Shown here: piece after piece, positions 34,385-44,050 of the stretch
Position numbering within the stretch: the first letter of the stretch is position 1
Layout: every line of letters starts with the position of its first letter
Origin: Anaerolineaceae bacterium UBA5404
GTDB taxonomy: Bacteria; Chloroflexota; Anaerolineae; Anaerolineales; Anaerolineaceae
Direction: 5' to 3'
Length of the DNA: 64,000 nucleotides
Assembly (NCBI GenBank): GCA_002409625.1
Contig: DHNY01000001.1
Span: forward strand, 1-64,000
Translations under genes and position numbers: made by a program
Notes under the pieces: generated by a model
The model's database searches: none
What the model was told of the DNA's origin: nothing
The model's input: only the letters and a program-made list of their open reading frames with translations

Positions 34385-35524
34385 TCATGCGATAATGGCT
34401 TGAATAAACGCGCGCCAGGTCTCTTTGATGACGTTTTGGGCTGTTTTTCCGGCTTTTGTCTGCTTTAGGCAAGCTTCCAAGGCGTCGCAAAGCAATGGGA
34501 TATTTTCTGTGGGGACAACCCAGCAATCGTCTTTCATTTGGCGCAAAAAGTCATCTGCGACCACATCGCTTACAACCACCGGCAAGGCGTAACCCATTGC
34601 CAGTTTTACCGAACCGGATTGTGTGGCATCGCGGTATGGGGCAATAAAGCAATCGGAGGCTTCGAAGTATTGGCTGGCTTGGTCATCCGGAATGTAATCA
34701 GCAACGATTTTGACATAATCCTGGATGCCCAAATCGGCAATTTGCTTTTGGTACTTGCCAAGGTCTTCCCAAAACTCGCCAGCAACCAAGAGCTGGGCAT
34801 CTTTGTTTCTTTTTTTCAACTCGGCGATGGATTCAATAGCCAGATCCAAACCTTTATAGGCACGCACAAACCCAAAAAACAGGATAACGGGCACATTTGG
34901 CAACAAGCCCAGGTTTGCCCGCGCTTCTTCTTTGCTTAAGCCACTGGACGGAAAGGCTTGATAGATGGGATGTGGCACAATTTGGACCCTGACCTCTTTG
35001 TGTAATAGCTCTTGCAGCTTATTGGCTTCGCGCTGGGTCATGGCGATGTAGTCTGTGGCGTGTTTAAGCGCGAAATGGGCAAGCTTTTTATCCATGCCTT
35101 TTGTTTCGTGAGGATAGGTGTTATGAACCAGGAGTTTAAAGGGAATGTTGGCTTTGTTGAGTTTCTTAAAAAGGCTGTGGTAAGCGGGTGCCCAAATGCT
35201 GACCCACCATTGGAAAATAACCAGGTCTGGTTTCAGTTCCTGAATTTTTCTAAAAGTTTTCTGCCAATCCAAGGGGTTGAGCGAGCTTAGAATGTAGTCA
35301 GCGTCTGGTTTTTGGCGGTTTGGGCTGTGGTCTTTGTCACTTTTTCCTGGATAAAGAAAAGCAGGGTATTGCCATTTATAGGAGATGATATCCACGCTTT
35401 GACCGCTTTGCTTGAGTTCTTCAGCCAAAGCCGTTGTAAAATGGGCGATACCACCCCGATAAGGATAAACCGGCCCGATAAGCAGTATCCTCTTTTTTTT
35501 AAGCTTTAGTCCTGTGTTGTTCAT
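34385..35524 (-). CDS. Glycosyltransferase, GT4 family
   Basis: A 379-residue GT-B fold transferase. The N-terminal glycine-rich loop is YPYRGGIAHFT, and the C-terminal donor-binding region includes FFGFVRAYKGLDLAIES and the acidic motif DCFIAPYRDATQSG in place of the usual E-x7-E. Donor and acceptor are unknown. A minus-strand TATAAT (35545-35540) gives a leader of about 9 nt with an AAGG-like site. The gene stands alone, so I cannot tie it to one polysaccharide cluster. Confidence 0.82.
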   Translation of the reverse strand: MNNTGLKLKKKRILLIGPVYPYRGGIAHFTTALAEELKQSGQSVDIISYKWQYPAFLYPGKSDKDHSPNRQKPDADYILSSLNPLDWQKTFRKIQELKPDLVIFQWWVSIWAPAYHSLFKKLNKANIPFKLLVHNTYPHETKGMDKKLAHFALKHATDYIAMTQREANKLQELLHKEVRVQIVPHPIYQAFPSSGLSKEEARANLGLLPNVPVILFFGFVRAYKGLDLAIESIAELKKRNKDAQLLVAGEFWEDLGKYQKQIADLGIQDYVKIVADYIPDDQASQYFEASDCFIAPYRDATQSGSVKLAMGYALPVVVSDVVADDFLRQMKDDCWVVPTENIPLLCDALEACLKQTKAGKTAQNVIKETWRAFIQAIIA

Positions 35525-35718
35525 CTTCGCCTTACTACGATTATATCCTTTTGGGCGCGAATTGACATCATTTTAGCGCTTTGGGCATGCCGGCGTGACC
35601 TCTGGGCTCTTGGAAGGCGAAACTTACCACTTATTCCCAAAAAGCGACCATGTGTGAGAAACTTATCGTATTCATGTCTGAATTTTCCTATACTTCAGGC
35701 GTCGAAAGGAGGTGCCCA

Positions 35719-36159
35719 GTGCAAATTGAAATCAAATTAGACAGCACTTGCACAGAAACAAAAATCATAATCATGGCGCAAAGCATGGACGATGAAGTGA
35801 AAGTGATCGTTGACTTGCTCTCCGCCCAAACACCTCAACTTTTGGCTGGTTTCCGCGGAGACCAACTGGAGATTCTTGACCCAGCCAATGTTTCGCGCCT
35901 GTATGCCAGCCAAGGAAAGGTGATTGCTGTGACCGAACACGGCGAGTATATCTTGCGCCAACGCCTGTATGAGTTGGAGGATTGGCTTGAGAAGCATGGT
36001 TTCGTACGCATTTCGAATTCTGAAATCATCAACCTCAAGAAAGCCAAAAACTTTGACCTCAGCCTGGCTGGCAGCATTTGTGTACGCTTGTCGGATGGGA
36101 CAATCAGTTACGTCTCACGACGTTACGTCAACAAAATTAAACAAGTATTAGGACTATAA
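35719..36159 (+). CDS. LytTR-domain transcription regulator
   Basis: A 146-residue stand-alone LytTR protein. The C-terminal half is a LytTR DNA-binding domain (FRGDQLEILDPANVSRLYASQGKVIAVTEHGEY ... RISNSEIINL ... SDGTISYVSRRYVNKIKQVLG). The start is the GTG at 35719, dictated by a perfect AGGAGGTG ribosome site; upstream in-frame ATGs have none. It is followed 10 bp later by a DUF3021 membrane protein, the usual partner of this regulator class. Confidence 0.88.
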   Translation: MQIEIKLDSTCTETKIIIMAQSMDDEVKVIVDLLSAQTPQLLAGFRGDQLEILDPANVSRLYASQGKVIAVTEHGEYILRQRLYELEDWLEKHGFVRISNSEIINLKKAKNFDLSLAGSICVRLSDGTISYVSRRYVNKIKQVLGL

Positions 36160-36169
36160 GGAAATAAAC

Positions 36170-36622
36170 ATGGAAAACAAAAAGAAAGTTTTAGAAAGAA
36201 TGCTTTTGGGCATTCCTTTGGGTATCGCGATTGGTTTTGTCATCAGTATTGTGGCATCGGCGTTTTTTGGAGATGGCGCATATTACAGCGCACCACCGAG
36301 TTTTATTGAAAGTATGGGTGGGGAATTGAAAGCGGTGATTTTCCAGGTAGCCATGAGTGCCTTGATTGGTTTGGTTTTCGCTGGTGCTTCAGTTATTTGG
36401 GAGATGCACGAGTGGAGTCTGGCTAAGCAAAGCGGTCTGTACTTTCTGATTATCTCGCTAACGATGATGCCTGTGGCTTGGTTCGCGCATTGGATGGAAC
36501 ACTCGCTGAAAGGTTTTCTGAGTTACTTCGCCATTTTTGCTGGCGTATTTGTGGTGATGTGGCTCATTCAGTACTTTTTCTGGCGACAGAAAGTGAAAAA
36601 GATTAACGAAAAGCTAAGCTAA
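36170..36622 (+). CDS. DUF3021-family membrane protein
   Basis: A 150-residue protein with four hydrophobic segments (about residues 13-30, 60-79, 91-110, 119-140) and a basic C-terminus. Size, topology and co-occurrence with the LytTR gene identify it as DUF3021. These pairs are thought to act as a membrane inhibitor and its regulator. AAGGAAAT precedes the ATG. Confidence 0.85.
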   Translation: MENKKKVLERMLLGIPLGIAIGFVISIVASAFFGDGAYYSAPPSFIESMGGELKAVIFQVAMSALIGLVFAGASVIWEMHEWSLAKQSGLYFLIISLTMMPVAWFAHWMEHSLKGFLSYFAIFAGVFVVMWLIQYFFWRQKVKKINEKLS

Positions 36623-36643
36623 TTTTGATTAGCAAGATTTGCG

Positions 36644-36666
36644 TGGGCTGGTAGATTACCAGCCCA
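36644..36666. terminator. Terminator between LytTR operon and protease gene
   Basis: TGGGCTGGTA (36644-36653) and TACCAGCCCA (36657-36666) around a GAT loop, followed by TTATTATTTTTG. Confidence 0.8.
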
Positions 36667-36669
36667 TTA

Positions 36670-37737
36670 TTATTTTTGTGTGTAAGAAAGAACCTGGTTT
36701 GGGCTACCAGGAACCATGTGTAAGACGGTTTCGCCCTCATGTTTCAGGAAATCATCTCCCGATTTTAAGAAAACGAAGTGCGAACAGTAAATTTTGTCAC
36801 CCAGCCGATGCATGTTCATAGGGTCGTAGCCACAGATGATTGTTTCAGCATTTGGCGTGGTCGTTTGGGCATCTGTTTCTGCCTTTTCAATTTTCGCGCG
36901 GAGGTCGACTTGACGTTTTTGCATGTTTTTGGTGATATCGTCTGGGATTTGAAGCTCTTCTGAGGATGCTTGGATGTCTTTAAACAATAGCTCATAGTTG
37001 GTTTGGCTTTGATTGCGGATGCTGTGATCCCAAGCCATGCCAAGGCGGTCTGCCATGATTAAGGTTAAGGCACCGGTGAAATAGGTCAAACGGCGGATAT
37101 CAAAAAGCAGTTCGGGTTGGCTTAGTTTTTGGAGATAGTTTTGAATTTGATTTTGATAAGCTTCGGGCGAAAGTTGTTTTAAGGCTTTCAAGCCAACATA
37201 TTCAGCCGTCCCTTCAAGCGTTTCGGCGTAACAAATTTGCTTCACAAAATCAGGATAAGCCTCAAATTGTCTTTGGCGCGTTGCGGCGAACTGTTGAAAA
37301 CTTGCTTCCCTCTTAGACTCGTCGTCAGAAAAAGCCCGCTTTAGAAGCTCCGTTTCATGTTTCCTTAGCGCGTAAAAATGGGGGTCTTCAGGCGAAAGGA
37401 GTAGTTCAAGATCGTTAGGAAAGCGTGGTTCCTGGTGTTCACGCTGAAAGCAGTGAAACATCTCATGAACCAGCGGGTATAGCTTGATTGGATCGAGGTC
37501 AAGTTCTTCATGAGCTATGTTCCAAATCGCAAGATATCCCCCATCAAATTCAATGCTTGCATTGCCCCTAAAACGATCATCCCAAGGGAAGGTTTGGTCC
37601 GGCAAATAAACCCAATCGCTATTATATAGAGCGAAAGGATAGCGATGAAAACCATGCCAAAGGCTTTCGTAATCGAGGTTAGCTAATGTGGCATTGATGT
37701 CTTGAACTTGTTTTTGGATGAGGAGATTTGGGTGCAT
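36670..37737 (-). CDS. Putative HExxH zinc metalloprotease
   Basis: A 355-residue protein with the zinc motif HEMFH (H91-E92-H95) in YPLVHEMFHCFQREH and a possible third ligand in TLEGTAEY (E175 or E179), a gluzincin arrangement. There is no signal peptide and no obvious membrane helix. I do not recognise a named family. Single gene; the 37738-37955 gap shows only an AT-rich promoter-like stretch. Confidence 0.6.
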   Translation of the reverse strand: MHPNLLIQKQVQDINATLANLDYESLWHGFHRYPFALYNSDWVYLPDQTFPWDDRFRGNASIEFDGGYLAIWNIAHEELDLDPIKLYPLVHEMFHCFQREHQEPRFPNDLELLLSPEDPHFYALRKHETELLKRAFSDDESKREASFQQFAATRQRQFEAYPDFVKQICYAETLEGTAEYVGLKALKQLSPEAYQNQIQNYLQKLSQPELLFDIRRLTYFTGALTLIMADRLGMAWDHSIRNQSQTNYELLFKDIQASSEELQIPDDITKNMQKRQVDLRAKIEKAETDAQTTTPNAETIICGYDPMNMHRLGDKIYCSHFVFLKSGDDFLKHEGETVLHMVPGSPNQVLSYTQK

Positions 37738-37955
37738 AGTCTTCGCGTTTTTCAGTCATTAATGACATAAATTTTACCCTAATACGAGACTGGCATTGCA
37801 TACTCAAAAGGCTTGTTTTGAAACGCTTTAAAAGAGATTCAACAAAATTTTTATGTACAACCTTTTGTATAATCCAAGATTTGGTGAATTTTTTCATTCT
37901 GTTAGACTGAGCTAACTTAACAATCTATCCGTAGTATTTTCTTAGGAGTAAGACA

Positions 37956-40478
37956 ATGAAAACGAAACAACTTATTGCGATTTTGATCGCATTTTCAGTG
38001 CTGCTGTCTGCTATCGGCAGTGCAAGCGCACAAACGATTGAGACCCCTCATTTTCCCGATTATCTCGAGCCTTTTTCAGATCCTAATCAAGATCAAGACA
38101 GAATTGATTGGGAGACTTTAAGCAGTTTTTATCCACCTATCTCTATTAATGAGGACCAGGATATTGAGTACTCAGATTCCCAGACAAACGAGCCAAATCT
38201 TTTCTATGACATGGACGGCAATCTTCTGCCTTTTGGTGATTATGACCAAGTTGAAATTGAAAATGACCCCAACGCGGTGAAATGGTATGACGGTGGCATT
38301 CTATATTCTGCGGTGGTAAACTGTGTAAACGGTTATATGGAATATGGCGTTGGAACCTATGTTGGTTTTGTTGCTGACGTAGAGCTTGAACAACCCATTC
38401 CCGGCCAGACTTATGAAATCAGGTTTGTGATTGCTGGTTTAGGTCAGCCTTGTGCGGGTCAAATAGCATGGGTTGATCTTGCCTTGCCACCAGGCACACA
38501 GCCTTCCATTACAGCGGAAACGCCCATTCGTTGCTTTTTCTCAGGTTACGAGAACCAGCCACCTTGCCCAACAAATGTTCAACCTTCAACAAGAGTGGAT
38601 GGCGGTTGGTTCGTCCCATCAGGTGACGCATCAACAGGCCAAGGTTTTTATGTGGGGCAAGGCCGAACAGTTGAAATTCACATTCCCGTGGTAAGTAGCG
38701 GTCCACTCAATGGAGAACCATTAAGAGCACGTATTGAGCTTGCTGATGGAAACGCTGACCCGGTTTTATGGCCAACGCAAGGTGTTTGGGTTTTCAGTGA
38801 CAATATTAGCATCGTTTATCCGTCCCCATCAACAATTTACACCTGTTGCAACGATGATGGTTCCCTTGTTGTTGAATCAACCGCCTATGTGAAAAATCGC
38901 TATACTGCCGGTCGCTTGTACTTCGAAATAGGCGATCGTCCTGGTGTTTACAACCTTTATAGCGCTTATATGGATATTAGCGATGAAAACAACAGTGAAG
39001 GTGCAACAGAAGACTGGTTACCTGCACAGTTATCACATAGAACAACCTATTACTGGCGTGCGCGTTTTGAGACCCTCACTGGTGAAACCATAACAGGTAT
39101 GGAACAAAGCTCTATCACACCTTTTGGTCCTGAGGCAGTCATAGGTGATGGGACACCTGAAAGATGTACTGAGGAAGAGCTTCAAGGAGCTGTTGCAAAT
39201 CCTACAACGCATCATATTTCTTTTGATTGTGGACCTGAACACTTTACGATTGCAATCAAGAAACATTTACCAACTGGGGTTAGAGAAATCGTGATTGATG
39301 GCGGACATAAAATCACCCTAAAAAACATCTCAAATCAAGAACCATTGCTAATATGCAACATAATTCAGCCTGCGGAGATCAAAAACATTCGCCTTATCGA
39401 TGGATCGGTCAACAAACATTTCGCCAGTCTATGGAATACAGGTGGCATTGTTGTTGATATAGGGGCTGATCTGAAACTCACCAATGTGATTATGGAGAAC
39501 AACAGAAACGAAGACCGCGGAGGTGCGATTTATGTGAGGCGGTCCGGTAAGCTTACAATTGTAAATTCTATTTTCCGTAATAACCGTTCTGATAATTATG
39601 GCGGCGTGTTGTATGTAAAAGAAGGAGGGGAAGTCACAGTTTCCCATTCTCTCTTTGAGAATAACCATGCCGGCATAGAAGGAGGCGCTATTTAAAATGA
39701 AGGTAATACCAGCTTTATTTTCTCCGAATTCTCTTCAAATACAGCCTCAACCTCCGCTGGTGCCATTTTTTCTCGTACTGGGTCAAATCACAAAATGGGA
39801 CTTGAGGTAACGAATAGCTTACTGATTAATAACAGGACTCTTGATAGGTCGCCCAATCCAGCAAATCACAAAGGTGGAACAGTCTTGAATGCAAGTGGCT
39901 ATTTCTGGTTAACTTCCAGTACGATTTCCCAAAGCAGCTCTAAGATTGGTGGTGCGCTTTTTCTCGGGGCAGGTTCAAAAACACATATCAATGGCGTAAC
40001 AATTGTGGGAAGTAAATCTTTTCCTGGTGCCGCCGCTATTGATGCCGTGGACTATCAGTATGTTCAAATATCTAACTCAATTCTTGCCGATAATAGAATG
40101 AATTGTGGCCCAACTGTAGATTTTTATGAATACACCGGAGGTCCTGGACAGGGCATTAACTTAAGCGACGACGAAAGTTGTGATTTCAAGACTGAAGGCT
40201 CACTGTATGGGGTGGATCCAATGTTGGGTCCTTTGGCAAACAATGGTGGTCCTACGCGAACTTATGCCTTGCTGCCTGGAAGCCCTGCCATTGATGTTTC
40301 ACCGCAAAAGTATTGTGGTTGGACAGACCAACGCGGATTCTATGGTGGCGTAGTAGAAGGTGTGCGCTCTCGCGCAGCAGATGGAAACGGTGATGGTATT
40401 GTGCTGTGTGATCTGGGCGCTTATGAAGTGATGCCAAGTGACGGCATGCTTTACCTCCCTATTACCATACGACCTTAA
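37956..40478 (+). pseudogene. Secreted right-handed beta-helix protein broken by an ochre codon
   Basis: The frame starts at ATG 37956 (AGGAGT upstream), with a signal peptide ending near SASAQ. An N-terminal beta-sandwich-like region comes next, and from about residue 400 a parallel beta-helix with repeated GGAIYV and NSIFRNN-like turns. The frame stops at TAA 39693-39695 in the context GGAI-stop-NEGNTS, then stays open in the same phase to 40478. The second half continues the helix and ends with a choice-of-anchor-Q-like segment (NNGGPTRTYALLPGSPAID, CDLGAYE) and the tail LYLPITIRP. A Tyr codon (TAT/TAC) changed to TAA explains it, because GGAIYN is the expected repeat. Intact length would be 840 residues. 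Confidence 0.8.
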
Positions 40479-40512
40479 TAATCAAAAAACTATCCCTTAG
40501 ATGGTTAAGTTG

Positions 40513-40553
40513 AAAGTGAAAAAGCGCTTGGGATCCAGGCGCTTTTTCACTTT
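40513..40553. terminator. Bidirectional terminator
   Basis: AAAGTGAAAAAGCGC (40513-40527) and GCGCTTTTTCACTTT (40539-40553) are perfect 15-bp complements. It separates the beta-helix gene from the exporter operon. Confidence 0.85.
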
Positions 40554-40591
40554 AAGTTTCTTGCAGTTTTTAGTGTTTTATTTGGCTAAGC

Positions 40592-41917
40592 TTACTTGCC
40601 AAAATCCACATCGGCAGGCATGCCGGGTTTGAGGCGCAACTGTGGGTTGGGCACAACAATGCGCACTGCATAAACCGTTGTAGCGCGTCCATCCGCAGTT
40701 TGCACATTGCGCGGGGTAAACTCGGCTTGATCAGCAATTTTGACAACCTTGCCTTTAAAGACTTCATTGGGGAAAGAATCAACCTTGATTTCAACTTCCT
40801 GGCTGAGCTTGAGCTGACCATACCAGGTTTCAGGCACATAAATAATCAAATCCAGCTCGCTCATTTCAGCAATGGTCATCACACTGCCGCCAGCCACGGC
40901 AATATCGCCCAGTTCAACATTACGCGTGAGGACGATGCCGTCGATTGGCGCTTTAATCTGAGTGCGGTCTTGTTGGAGCTGGGCTAAGGTTTGGGCAGCT
41001 TTAGCTTGCAGAAGCCCTGCCTCGGCTTGCTCGATGGCTGCTTCAGCCTGGATCACCGCGTTTTGCGCTACTTTGACCTGGCCAGATTCTTCACCGGTTC
41101 GCAGGCTCATCAGCAAATCTTGTGCGCTGTCATAGCTGCTTTGCGCCACCGCTACTTCGGCGCGGGCGTTGAGCACGTCTTCAGCTGCAGATGTGCTAAG
41201 CGCGTCATTGTATAGCTTGAGCGCGTTGTCAAAAGCAGATTGTGCCAGGTCTTGTGCGTTTTCGGCTGCTTCTTTCAGGTGCTCGTCTGTGCTGGCTTGG
41301 GCTGTGGCGAAAGTTATGTTGGCGATAGTAAGCCTCGTTTGCGCTTCAGCAAGTTTGAATTCAAGATCCACAAAGCTTTTAGCGCCGGCTTTTTCAAGCT
41401 CATTTTCCAGCATGGCATGGCGTTCTTCCAATTTTTCAAGTGTGGCATCAAGGGCTTTTTCGGCTGCGGCGATTTGTTCGGCTTTGGTGTAATACCAAAC
41501 CGGCTTGAAGTCTTCGGATGTTGGTTGGCTCCATGCACTTTGGCGTGACTGCAAATCGCTGAACCGCGCACCGTCCAAAGCGAGTTCATATTGCGACTTT
41601 ACATAAGCCAATTGGGCTTGAGCAGCACTTAAGGTGGCTTCGGCAACGGCTACCGCGGCATCGGCTTGGTCCTTTTGTGCCGCAAAGACATCGTCTTCAA
41701 TCTGGATGAGAACATCACCGGCTTTAACCTGACTGCCTTCTTCAACATTGATGTTGACTATCTTTCCGCTCACTTCTGGCACAACACTCACTTTTAATGC
41801 AGAAAGCGTGCCCGAGCCAGACAAAGTGTCATTGCCATTGGCTTCACAAGCGGTTAAAGCAATGATGAGCAATGCCAGAAGTCCAATGCCAAGCAAGGTT
41901 TTTGTGTGTTTTTTCAT
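40592..41917 (-). CDS. HlyD-type membrane fusion lipoprotein of an ABC exporter
   Basis: A 441-residue periplasmic adaptor. The N-terminus is a lipoprotein signal with lipobox LTAC (Cys near residue 24). Biotinyl-lipoyl-like halves (KIVNINVEEGSQVKAGDVL and APIDGIVLTRNVELGDI) flank a long alpha-helical hairpin of about 230 residues rich in Ala, Glu and Gln. A beta-barrel domain follows. ATG 41917 is chosen because GGAGGG lies before it. Last gene of the four-gene exporter operon. Confidence 0.85.
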   Translation of the reverse strand: MKKHTKTLLGIGLLALLIIALTACEANGNDTLSGSGTLSALKVSVVPEVSGKIVNINVEEGSQVKAGDVLIQIEDDVFAAQKDQADAAVAVAEATLSAAQAQLAYVKSQYELALDGARFSDLQSRQSAWSQPTSEDFKPVWYYTKAEQIAAAEKALDATLEKLEERHAMLENELEKAGAKSFVDLEFKLAEAQTRLTIANITFATAQASTDEHLKEAAENAQDLAQSAFDNALKLYNDALSTSAAEDVLNARAEVAVAQSSYDSAQDLLMSLRTGEESGQVKVAQNAVIQAEAAIEQAEAGLLQAKAAQTLAQLQQDRTQIKAPIDGIVLTRNVELGDIAVAGGSVMTIAEMSELDLIIYVPETWYGQLKLSQEVEIKVDSFPNEVFKGKVVKIADQAEFTPRNVQTADGRATTVYAVRIVVPNPQLRLKPGMPADVDFGK

Positions 41918-41944
41918 ATGGATACCCTCCATTTCATTAATCGC

Positions 41945-43078
41945 CTAGAGATGCTTCCGGAAAGCAAAAACGGAAGCGATAAAGTAACCAACGCTCATGA
42001 TGACCATGGGAAGCGTGGATGTAAAGAGCAAGGTTGCCGCATCAACACCGCGAACAATGATGCCCCTTGTGATTTCAAGATACTGAGTTACTGGCAATAG
42101 TTCGCTATACCAATAGGTAAAGTCGGGCATGCTTTCGCGGGAAAACATCAAGCCTGACAGAATAATTGCGGGAATAATGACCACGAAAACCGAAATGTAA
42201 ACCGCTTGCATTTGGGTTTTTGAGATATTTGAGATAAGCACGCCCATTCCCAGCGAACCCAAAATGAAAATGGCGCTTAAGCCGACCAATTCGCCTACAC
42301 TACCCCGCACGGATACGCCAAACAGAAAATCGCCCATCCAGATCATGAGCAAAAGGTTGAGCATACACACCACAAGATAAGGGATGATTTTGCCCAACAT
42401 CAATTCCCAGCTTCTAATGGGGGTAACGATGAGCTGTTCCATGGTGCCTTGCTCACGTTCGCGGACGATAGAAAGCGCCGCCAAAAGAATGGCTTGCACT
42501 TGCAAAATGATGGGAATGAGGCCTGGAATCATGTAAAGCCGGGCATTACCGTTTGGATTATAGAGCGTTTTTACAGTGGTGTTGATGGGCATTTGTAATG
42601 TTCTGGCTTGACCGCTGACATCCACCTTTTTGAGGATGAGATCCTGGTTTGCCATCTCGCTGATGGCGGTCAGTTTGAGTTCAGCGGTGCTTACGTCGGT
42701 TGGATTGCCCGAGCCATCCAAGAGAATCATCACATTCGCACTGCCATTGGTGAGCAGTTCGCGTTCAAAGGATTCGGGAATAATGATGCCGATGTCCATT
42801 TTGTCGGTTTCAATTTTCCTGACCATGTCTTCTTCGTTTTGCAGGTCATGGGTGAGTTTAAAGTCATTACTGGCAGTGAAACGCTCAACATATGCGCGAC
42901 TGCTATCGCTTTTGTCAAAATCAACAATGCCCATGGTCACGCCGGTGGAAGTGCCAGTGATGCCATAACCGAGCAAAATGAGTAGCGAGGCTGGCAGGGC
43001 TAAAATAAGCAAAAGTGTGAGTGGGTCACGCAGGATGTGGCGCACTTCCTTTCGCATAATGGTCAATAATCGTTTCAT
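41945..43078 (-). CDS. ABC-2 type transporter permease
   Basis: A 377-residue permease with one N-terminal helix, a large extracytoplasmic domain (about residues 45-175) and five C-terminal helices, the YhhJ/YbhS/YbhR arrangement. The REREQGTMEQLIVTPIRSWELMLGK segment is the family signature facing the ATPase. It lies downstream of two ATPase genes and upstream of the fusion protein gene. Confidence 0.85.
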   Translation of the reverse strand: MKRLLTIMRKEVRHILRDPLTLLLILALPASLLILLGYGITGTSTGVTMGIVDFDKSDSSRAYVERFTASNDFKLTHDLQNEEDMVRKIETDKMDIGIIIPESFERELLTNGSANVMILLDGSGNPTDVSTAELKLTAISEMANQDLILKKVDVSGQARTLQMPINTTVKTLYNPNGNARLYMIPGLIPIILQVQAILLAALSIVREREQGTMEQLIVTPIRSWELMLGKIIPYLVVCMLNLLLMIWMGDFLFGVSVRGSVGELVGLSAIFILGSLGMGVLISNISKTQMQAVYISVFVVIIPAIILSGLMFSRESMPDFTYWYSELLPVTQYLEITRGIIVRGVDAATLLFTSTLPMVIMSVGYFIASVFAFRKHL

Positions 43079-43111
43079 AATTGCCTGTCTTTCTCTTTTT
43101 TCATGCCCTTT

Positions 43112-44050
43112 TTACTGATCCAAAACGCGTTGTTGACTAACCAGGCTGGTAAAGGCGTCTTCCAGGGAGGGTTGAATGATTTCAATGGTGTTGGGCGGCA
43201 GGTTTGCTTTGTTTAACAAGCGTTGGATGGCGTTAATGTCGCTTTCCTTTTTCACGGTGACGTGGAGCTGCATGCCCTGAATAGAAACATTGAGCACCCG
43301 TGGATCATTGATGAGCACTTTTTGCGCTTCCAACGGATCGCCCAGGTCAATTTGAAGAAGCGTGCCTGGTAAGGATTCTTTGATGGTGTCGGGACTGGCC
43401 AAGGAGATGAGACGCCCTTGGTACATCATGGCGATGGTATTGCAGTAGTCGGCTTCATCCATGTAGTGGGTTGTGGCAAGCACGCTGATGCCCTCGCTGG
43501 CAAGGCGGTAGATGAGGTCCCAAAATTGGCGTCTTGCCACTGGGTCAACCCCAGCGGTGGCTTCGTCCAGGAAGAGCATTTTGGGACGATGGATGATGGC
43601 GCATGCCAATGCCAGGCGTTGTCGCCAGGCACCTGATAAAGACCGGGTTTGGCTACGTTGGATGTGACCCAGCTCAACCATTTCCAGCATTTCATCCACC
43701 CGCTCGCGGCGTTGACGGAATGGCATGTTGTTGTAAATTGCTGCGTAGAAGTCAAGGTTTTCGCGCACGGTAAGGTCGTTATAAAGGGAAAACTTTTGCG
43801 ACATGTAACCGATGCGTTTTTTGACTTCTTCGGGTTTCTTGCGCACATCAAAACCTAAAACATGCGCCGAGCCACTATCCGGACGCAGAAGACCAATGAG
43901 CATGCGAATGGTGGTTGTTTTGCCAGCGCCATTTGGACCTAAAAGGCCAAAGATTTCGCCTTGGGGAATGTAAAAACTGATGTCATCCACCGCGCGGAAT
44001 TTGCCAAAGGTCTTTACCAGGTTTTTGACTTCAATGGTGTTTTCGGTCAT
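43112..44050 (-). CDS. ABC transporter ATPase (second)
   Basis: A 312-residue ATPase with Walker A GPNGAGKTTT, a signature loop written LSGAWRQRLALA in place of LSGGQ, Walker B MLFLDEATAGVD and H-loop ATTHY. The C-terminal domain of about 90 residues is the usual ABC-2 drug-exporter type. Its start overlaps the upstream ATPase stop (ATGA), so the two are translationally coupled. In E. coli YbhF these two halves are one polypeptide. Confidence 0.87.
   Translation of the reverse strand: MTENTIEVKNLVKTFGKFRAVDDISFYIPQGEIFGLLGPNGAGKTTTIRMLIGLLRPDSGSAHVLGFDVRKKPEEVKKRIGYMSQKFSLYNDLTVRENLDFYAAIYNNMPFRQRRERVDEMLEMVELGHIQRSQTRSLSGAWRQRLALACAIIHRPKMLFLDEATAGVDPVARRQFWDLIYRLASEGISVLATTHYMDEADYCNTIAMMYQGRLISLASPDTIKESLPGTLLQIDLGDPLEAQKVLINDPRVLNVSIQGMQLHVTVKKESDINAIQRLLNKANLPPNTIEIIQPSLEDAFTSLVSQQRVLDQ

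Noticed and set aside
35560..35718. LytTR binding direct repeats upstream of the LytTR gene
   Set aside because: I could not find two convincing phased copies; only suggestive A-rich stretches.
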